A stretch of 64,000 nucleotides of DNA, from NCBI GenBank assembly GCA_963831385.1, contig CAWHPW010000010.1:1-64000 (forward strand), written 5' to 3'. Position numbers and translations under genes: made by a program. Within the stretch, counting starts at the first letter, position 1; each line of letters begins with the position of its first letter. Positions 59,385 through 64,000 of this stretch are shown here, piece after piece. The stretch is from JACVRX01 sp963831385 (lineage in GTDB: Bacteria > Actinomycetota > Actinomycetes > Jiangellales > Jiangellaceae). Under the pieces are notes generated by a model. The model saw only the letters and a program-made list of their open reading frames with translations, had not been told where the DNA came from and made no database searches.

Positions 59385-59597
59385 TCAGCCGCAGCCGCAC
59401 GCCCCGCCGCAGCAGCCGCCGGCCGACGGCTGCACCGTCGCACCCACCGCTCGGCCGGTGACCGCGACCGTGGACAGCAGCTTCACCGTGTCGTCGTGGC
59501 CCTGCGGGCACACGGCGGGCTCTCGCGCGTCGGCCATCGGCCGCGAGACCTCGAAGGTGGCTCCGCAGGCGCGGCACCGAAAGTCATACCTCGGCAT
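59385..59597 (-). CDS. FmdB-family zinc-ribbon protein
   Basis: 70 aa from ATG 59597. FmdB-type ribbon: PRYDFRCRACGATFEVSRPMADAREPAVCPQGHDDTVKLLS, with paired CxxC/CxxxH-type ligands, and a C-terminal Cys/Gly cluster (GGCCGGACGCG). Small regulatory zinc protein of unclear role. Convergent with the GNAT gene (ends 3 bases apart). The longer open frame to 59885 overlaps the divergent gene and is not coding. Confidence 0.88.
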   Translation of the reverse strand: MPRYDFRCRACGATFEVSRPMADAREPAVCPQGHDDTVKLLSTVAVTGRAVGATVQPSAGGCCGGACGCG

Positions 59598-59633
59598 GTG
59601 CTCAGCATAGGACCGGCCGGGGACAATGCCGAT

Positions 59634-59921
59634 ATGTCGCGCCGCCGTCCCGCCCGCCGGCCGCCGAAGTCGGACTCGGCGCAGCTGGGCGGCCACGAAG
59701 AGATCGAATCCTGGCCGGACGGTGAGTGGGTGGTACGCCGGCTCACCGGCAGCGCGGCCACCAAGCCATACCGTTGCCCGGGCTGTGATCAGCCGATCCC
59801 ACCCGCGACCCCGCATGTGGTGGCATGGCCGGTCGAAGGGACGACCCTGTCCGGCGGCGGGACGGGCGAGCGGCGGCACTGGCACGCCGGATGCTGGCGG
59901 GCACGAGACCGCCGCCGGTGA
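59634..59921 (+). CDS. Small Cys/His-containing actinobacterial protein
   Basis: 95 aa from ATG 59634. Basic N-terminus (RRRPARRPPKS), then ESWPDGEWVVRRLTGSAATKPYRCPGCDQPIPPATPHVVAWPVEG...RRHWHAGCWRARDRR. CPGC plus HWHxxC suggests one zinc site. Conserved in many actinobacteria from memory, sometimes labelled an ATP/GTP-binding protein without evidence. Divergent from the FmdB gene. Confidence 0.8.
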   Translation: MSRRRPARRPPKSDSAQLGGHEEIESWPDGEWVVRRLTGSAATKPYRCPGCDQPIPPATPHVVAWPVEGTTLSGGGTGERRHWHAGCWRARDRRR

Positions 59922-59924
59922 CGC

Positions 59925-61217
59925 TCACTTCTCCGCTGGCGTGTCCTCCACGACCTCGCCGTCGATGACATCGTCGTCAGCCTGCCCGGCCTCCACGGCG
60001 GCCGGGGTGGGACCGCTGTCCACTCCGGGAACGCTCATCGCCCCCAGCAGCGTCCGCAGCTGGGTGAGGTGACCGGTGATGCTGTCCCGCTGACGGGTGA
60101 GGTCGGCCACCTCCCGCCTCGCAGTGGTCTGGATGCGAACTGCCTCCGACTTCGCCTCGCCCAGCAGCATGTCGGCGTGGGCCTTTGCCTCGGCGACGAG
60201 CTGGTCGGCGTTTCGCCGGGCGCCGGAGACCAGTGCCTTGGCCTGCTCGTCGGCCTCCCGCCGGACCTGCTCGGCGCGATCGTGCGCCGATTTGGCTCGC
60301 TTGTCGGCGTCGGCCGCCCGGGCCTCCGCTTCGGTCACCAGCTTCTGAGTTTCCGAAATGGCGATCTCGTGGCGTTCGGTGTCTTCGCGCTCGGCGTGCT
60401 CGCGCTTAGCGGCGAGGGCGAGCTCGAGTTCGGTGAGCTCCTTGTCCGCCCGGGTGCGCACCTCGTCCAGCCGAGCTTCGGCTTCGGAGCGCATCTGTTC
60501 GATGTCCCGTTTGGCATTGCCCCGCAGTTCCTCCACCTCACGCCGGGCGGTGGCCCGCATGTCGGTGACCTCGCGCTCGGCGGCGGTACGGAACCTGGTC
60601 AGGTCGCGCTCGGCAGTGGCTCGCTTCTCTGCGGCGTCGTGCTCGATGGCGGCGCGGACCGCGGCGGCTTCACGTTGCGCTGCATCAACCAGGCTGGTCG
60701 CTTCGCGCTGTGCCGCCGAGCGGGCTTCTTCGGCCTCCGTCCGCGCCACATCGATCTGCTCGTCGGCCTGCCGCTTGGCGCTGGATCGGGCCTCTTCGGC
60801 GTCGTGTTCGGCGCCGGCGCGCATTTCTGCCGCGTCCACCCGGGCAACAGCCCGCATCTCGGCTGCCTCGGACTCGGCCTGGGCGATCAGCTCGGTCGCC
60901 TGCTCCTCAGCCAGCCGGAGCAGGTGCTCGATTCGGGCGCCGAGCCCGGAGTAGGAGGGTTGCTCGACCTCGCGCAACGACGTGGTGGCCTGCGCCAGCT
61001 CTTGGCGCAGCCGCACGATCTGCTTGTCCAGCTCCTGCGTTCTGACGCGTTGCTGGCTCAGCGCTGCCTCGAGCTGACGGACGTGCTGCTCGACCTGGAC
61101 GCGGTCGAAGCCTCGCACCACCGTTGTGAACCCGCCGGTGGGCGACCCGTCGAAGATGGACAGCCCGTTCTCGGGCATGTCCTGAGTGGTGGTCAACGTG
61201 TTGTGTGCCTTGTCCAT
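59925..61217 (-). CDS. FilP/Scy-like (DivIVA-type) coiled-coil protein
   Basis: 430 aa from ATG 61217 with AGGGAG upstream; in-frame ATG 61229 lacks a site. The N-terminus has a DivIVA-like segment (FTTVVRGFDRVQVEQHVRQLEAALSQQRVRTQELDKQIVRLRQEL). About 300 residues of heptad coiled coil with many AExxA/REAE repeats follow, then an acidic tail (DDDVIDGEVVEDTPAE). In Streptomyces the polarity proteins FilP and Scy sit beside methylmalonyl-CoA epimerase, thiolase and MeaB genes, and the same neighbours follow here. A cytoskeletal or polar-growth role is inferred from this synteny. Confidence 0.82.
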   Translation of the reverse strand: MDKAHNTLTTTQDMPENGLSIFDGSPTGGFTTVVRGFDRVQVEQHVRQLEAALSQQRVRTQELDKQIVRLRQELAQATTSLREVEQPSYSGLGARIEHLLRLAEEQATELIAQAESEAAEMRAVARVDAAEMRAGAEHDAEEARSSAKRQADEQIDVARTEAEEARSAAQREATSLVDAAQREAAAVRAAIEHDAAEKRATAERDLTRFRTAAEREVTDMRATARREVEELRGNAKRDIEQMRSEAEARLDEVRTRADKELTELELALAAKREHAEREDTERHEIAISETQKLVTEAEARAADADKRAKSAHDRAEQVRREADEQAKALVSGARRNADQLVAEAKAHADMLLGEAKSEAVRIQTTARREVADLTRQRDSITGHLTQLRTLLGAMSVPGVDSGPTPAAVEAGQADDDVIDGEVVEDTPAEK

Positions 61218-61370
61218 GATCTCCCTCATCGGGGTGTCGAACCCCCCGGTGCGCTGCCTGAGTCTCCCCGCCTGGACACCAAGCCACCTAGAGGCGGTAG
61301 GCAGCGTACTCCCGTCTCCGCCGTGGTGTGGACAGGTCCCGGAATGACATCCGCCTCTAATCTGGCCGGC

Positions 61371-61814
61371 ATGACCCCGTTGTTCTCGGCCGTCGACCAC
61401 GTCGGCATCGCCGTCGCCGACCTCGACGACGCGATCGCCTGGTACGCCCGGATGTTCGGCATGCAGGCCGTCCACGAGGAGGTCAACGAGGAGATGGGAG
61501 TGCGCGAGGCGATGCTGCAAGTGGGCGATGACGCGTCGGCCGTTCAGCTGCAGCTGCTCGCGCCGCTGTCCCCGGACTCGACTATCGGACGGTTCCTCGA
61601 CCGCCGTGGGCCCGGCATCCAGCAGCTCGCATACCGAGTCGACGACATCGACGCCGTGACGGAGGTCTTGCGGGAGCGGGGGATCCGGCTGCTCTACGAC
61701 CTGCCTCGCCGCGGCACCGCGGGCGCGCGGGTCAACTTCATCCATCCCAAAGACGCCGGTGGCGTCCTCGTCGAGCTGCTCGAACCGCCCCGCTCAGACG
61801 TCCTTGGCCAGTAG
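61371..61814 (+). CDS. mce: Methylmalonyl-CoA epimerase
   Basis: 147 aa from ATG 61371 (in-frame 61344 possible). VOC fold with the epimerase pattern: SAVDHVGIAVADLDDAIAWYARMFGMQAVHEEVNEEMGVREAMLQVGD, SPDSTIGRFLDRRGPGIQQLAYRVDDIDAV, FIHPKDAGGVLVELLEP. Metal ligands: the His of DHVGIAV, a Gln/His mid-chain and the Glu of LVELLEP. Converts (S)- to (R)-methylmalonyl-CoA for the B12-dependent mutase. Its last 21 bases overlap the convergent adenosyltransferase gene. Confidence 0.93.
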   Translation: MTPLFSAVDHVGIAVADLDDAIAWYARMFGMQAVHEEVNEEMGVREAMLQVGDDASAVQLQLLAPLSPDSTIGRFLDRRGPGIQQLAYRVDDIDAVTEVLRERGIRLLYDLPRRGTAGARVNFIHPKDAGGVLVELLEPPRSDVLGQ

Positions 61815-62330
61815 CGACGTGCCCTCTTGCCAGCGAGCCAGCGCCCAGAGTAGGTCCGAGCAGCGGTTGAGGTAGGGCATGACGTGTGATCCCTCGGCGG
61901 CGGTCGACAGCACCTCCCGCTCCGCCCGGCGCACGACTGTCCGGGCCACATCCAACGCCGCGCACACCGGATTGGCGCCTGGCACCACGAAGTCGGTGGG
62001 CGGATCGAAACGCCCCATGACGTCGTCGATGTGCTTCTCCAGTGCCGTCACCATCTCGGCCGTTACGAGGGACTCGCCCGGCTTGCCGCGATGTCGACGC
62101 TCGGGGTTGGTGGCGAGCTCGGCCATCAAGACCCAGAGGTCGTGCTCGACCGCGATGAGCAGACTGTCCAGCTCACCCCCACGTTCGGCCTGTGCCCGAG
62201 CCAGCCCGATGAACGCCTGTGCCTCGTCGACCGAGCCATATGCCGTGGGAGCCGGCGAGTTCTTCGCCACCCGGCCGCCGTACAGCAGGCCGGTGGTGCC
62301 GTCGTCGCCGCGGCGTGTGTAGACCTTCAC
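61794..62330 (-). CDS. Cob(I)alamin adenosyltransferase (PduO type)
   Basis: 178 aa from GTG 62330, which gives the typical VKVYTRRGDDGTTGLLYGGRVAKNS opening (ATP site); the open frame to 62483 crosses the thiolase start. Other motifs: YGSVDEAQAFIGLARA, LWVLMAELAT, FVVPGANPVCAALDVARTVVRRAEREV, YLNRCSDLLWALAR (the R-x3-E and N-R-x-SD residues). It makes adenosylcobalamin, the cofactor of methylmalonyl-CoA mutase, in keeping with the adjacent mce, thiolase and meaB. Confidence 0.94.
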   Translation of the reverse strand: MKVYTRRGDDGTTGLLYGGRVAKNSPAPTAYGSVDEAQAFIGLARAQAERGGELDSLLIAVEHDLWVLMAELATNPERRHRGKPGESLVTAEMVTALEKHIDDVMGRFDPPTDFVVPGANPVCAALDVARTVVRRAEREVLSTAAEGSHVMPYLNRCSDLLWALARWQEGTSLLAKDV

Positions 62331-62385
62331 TGGGCCACTCTCGCATGCAGCCGTATCGTGACAGGGAGACTCCTGGGAGGTCGCC

Positions 62386-63570
62386 ATGTCGGTCATCGTC
62401 GCCGGAGCCCGCACTCCGATCGGGCGGCTGCTGGGTTCGTTGAAGGGCTTCTCCGCCACCGACCTCGGCGGTTTCGCGATCAAGGCCGCGCTGGAGAAGG
62501 CCGGCGTCTCGCCCGACCAGGTCGACTACGTGATCATGGGCCAGGTGCTGCAAGCGGGCGCTGGGCAGATCCCCGCCCGGCAGGCCGCCGCGAAGGCGGG
62601 CATCCCGATGACGGTTCCGGCGCTGACCGTGAACAAGGTGTGCCTGTCCGGACTCGACGCGATAGCGCTGGCCGACCAGCTGATCCGGGCAGGCGAGTTC
62701 GACGTCGTGGTTGCCGGCGGCATGGAGTCCATGACCCAGGCACCTCACCTACTCACCGGGTCGAGAGAGGGATACAAGTACGGCGATGCCACGCTGACCG
62801 ATCACCTGGCTTACGACGGCCTCTGGGACATCTTCACCGGCCAGCCGATGGGGGCCCTCACCGAAGGCAGCAACTCGGCCGGTCTCGGACTGTCGCGTGC
62901 AGAGCAAGACGAGTTCAGTGCGCGCTCCCACCAGCGAGCAGCGGCCGGCTGGAAGAACGGCGTGTTCGACGACGAGGTGGTTCCGATCGAGATTCCGCAG
63001 CGCAGCGGAGACCCGCTGCTCTTCGCCGAGGACGAGGGCATTCGCCCGGACACGACGGTCGAGTCGCTGGCGAAATTGCGTCCGGCGTTCGACAAGCTCG
63101 GCACGATCACGGCCGGGTCGGCGTCGCAGATCTCCGACGGCGCCTGCGCGGTGGTGGTCATGAGCACGTCGAAGGCCGAGGAGTTGGGTCTGTCCTGGCT
63201 GGCCGAGATCGGCGCCCACGGCGTAGTCGCCGGGCCGGACTCCACCTTGCAGAGCCAACCCGCAGCCGCTATCCGGGCTGCATGCGCCAAGGACGGTATC
63301 GAACCATCCGCGCTGGACGTGATCGAGATCAACGAGGCGTTCGCGGCGGTCGGGATCGCAAGCACGCGCGAGCTCGGCGTCGAGGAGGAACGGGTCAACG
63401 TCAACGGCGGAGCCATTGCCGTGGGGCACCCGATCGGCATGTCCGGCGCACGGCTGGTGCTTCATGTCGCACTCGAGCTGCGCCGCCGAGGCGGCGGAAC
63501 CGGAGCCGCTGCCCTGTGTGGTGGGGGCGGCCAGGGCGACGCCCTGATATTGCGTGTGCCGCGGCCTTGA
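62386..63570 (+). CDS. Acetyl-CoA C-acetyltransferase (thiolase)
   Basis: 394 aa thiolase with catalytic Cys86 (NKVCLSGLDAI), His348 (AVGHPIGMSGAR) and Cys378 (ALCGGGGQGDA); also GGMESMTQAPHLL and NEAFAAV. GGAGG at 62374-62378 precedes the ATG. It condenses or cleaves acetoacetyl-CoA/3-ketoacyl-CoA. It lies between mce and meaB, as in Streptomyces. It is divergent from the adenosyltransferase and directly abuts meaB. Confidence 0.96.
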   Translation: MSVIVAGARTPIGRLLGSLKGFSATDLGGFAIKAALEKAGVSPDQVDYVIMGQVLQAGAGQIPARQAAAKAGIPMTVPALTVNKVCLSGLDAIALADQLIRAGEFDVVVAGGMESMTQAPHLLTGSREGYKYGDATLTDHLAYDGLWDIFTGQPMGALTEGSNSAGLGLSRAEQDEFSARSHQRAAAGWKNGVFDDEVVPIEIPQRSGDPLLFAEDEGIRPDTTVESLAKLRPAFDKLGTITAGSASQISDGACAVVVMSTSKAEELGLSWLAEIGAHGVVAGPDSTLQSQPAAAIRAACAKDGIEPSALDVIEINEAFAAVGIASTRELGVEEERVNVNGGAIAVGHPIGMSGARLVLHVALELRRRGGGTGAAALCGGGGQGDALILRVPRP

Positions 63571-64000
63571 ATGCCTGCCCTCGCCGAATTGGTCGAGCGG
63601 GCGCGCGACGGTGATCCACGTGCCGTCGCTCGGTTGATCTCGCAGGTCGAAGACGCCTCGCCGACCCTGCGGGAGGTGATCTCGTTACTGGCACCGCACA
63701 CCGGCCGAGCGGCTGTCCTCGGCGTCACCGGATCACCCGGTGTCGGCAAGTCGACGACGACGACGGCGCTCGTGACGACGTTTCGCGCCGATGGACGGCG
63801 GGTCGGGGTGCTGGCCGTCGACCCGTCGTCGCCGTTCTCCGGCGGTGCGCTGCTCGGAGACCGGGTGCGCATGCAGGAGCACGCCACCGATCCTGGGGTC
63901 TACATCCGCTCGATGGCGACTCGCGGCCATCTGGGCGGCCTGGCCTGGGCGACGCCCCAGGCGCTGCGGGTGCTCGATGCCGCCGGGTGCGATGTCGTCA
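63571..64000 (+). CDS. meaB: MeaB, methylmalonyl-CoA mutase-associated GTPase (5' part)
   Basis: The first 143 codons are visible; the gene runs off the window. ELVERARDGDPRAVARLISQVEDASPTLREVISLLAPHTGRAAVLGVTGSPGVGKSTTTTALVTTFRADGRRVGVLAVDPSSPFSGGALLGDRVRM has G1 GSPGVGKST and the MeaB/ArgK signature AVDPSSPFSGGALLGDR. This G3E GTPase chaperones adenosylcobalamin loading and protects methylmalonyl-CoA mutase. It starts right after the thiolase stop. Confidence 0.96.
   Translation, partial: MPALAELVERARDGDPRAVARLISQVEDASPTLREVISLLAPHTGRAAVLGVTGSPGVGKSTTTTALVTTFRADGRRVGVLAVDPSSPFSGGALLGDRVRMQEHATDPGVYIRSMATRGHLGGLAWATPQALRVLDAAGCDVV

Noticed and set aside
60069..61814. 581-codon plus-strand frame over the coiled-coil gene and mce
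   Set aside because: Only the final 147 codons are mce; the upstream Gly/Leu-rich part is the antisense of the repetitive coiled coil.

Overview
The window is about 64 kb of chromosome from a high-GC actinobacterium. The evidence is the uniformly GC-rich coding sequence with many GTG starts and ATGA/GTGA gene overlaps, plus the endonuclease NucS, the ImuA'/ImuB/DnaE2 mutasome with actinobacterial LexA boxes (TCGAAC-N4-GTTCGA), a DUF222/13E12 HNH protein, DUF3467, DUF6325/SHOCT and DUF6412/YidC pairs, group II truncated haemoglobin, and a FilP/Scy-like coiled-coil gene next to the methylmalonyl-CoA genes. No species can be named from the sequence alone.

Layout: 0-4 kb is a small operon of hydrolases (epoxide hydrolase, a DipZ-C-terminus-like redoxin that has lost one active-site Cys, and two alpha/beta hydrolases). 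4-7.5 kb is an IS nest: an IS3-family element carrying an IS30-family element inside its transposase gene, beside a truncated SRPBCC gene and a short repeat array. A tRNA-Lys follows. 7.7-14.6 kb, on the minus strand, is a five-gene translationally coupled operon: diiron ferritin-like oxygenase/desaturase, acyl reductase-HAD fusion, zinc alcohol dehydrogenase, LarA-like DUF2088 protein, PlsC acyltransferase. It looks like an uncharacterised lipid pathway. 14.7-25 kb is mixed: tRNA-His, orn, a BBE-type flavoenzyme with a Crp-family regulator, a Tat-lipoprotein intradiol dioxygenase, a RelE-type toxin-antitoxin pair, an LLM flavoenzyme, a methyltransferase, and a tRNA-Arg with 3'-end fragments repeated twice downstream, each bounding a small cassette.

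25-39.6 kb is mostly housekeeping or conserved: YbaK, PEBP, a pair of dynamin-like GTPases, SSB-like, TetR/VOC, EttA, double-hotdog thioesterase, GH13 glucosidase, trHbO, OsmC, MscS, prolyl oligopeptidase. 39.6-45.3 kb holds two tandem, closely related NB-ARC regulators with an N-terminal LuxR helix-turn-helix. 47.5-55 kb is the SOS mutagenesis cassette imuA'-imuB-dnaE2, interrupted by an HNH gene with its own consensus LexA box. 56-64 kb has nucS, a duplicated 3-hydroxyacyl-CoA dehydrogenase, a FilP/Scy-like coiled-coil protein, methylmalonyl-CoA epimerase, a cob(I)alamin adenosyltransferase, a thiolase and the start of meaB. Together these suggest propionyl-/methylmalonyl-CoA and B12-dependent metabolism.

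Seven genes read as frameshifted. All 13 lesions I could locate are consistent with a single extra base, mostly in G/C runs, and the protein continues sensibly in the next frame each time. This looks more like systematic insertion errors in the assembly than real gene decay, so the entries typed as pseudogenes for this reason may be intact genes.
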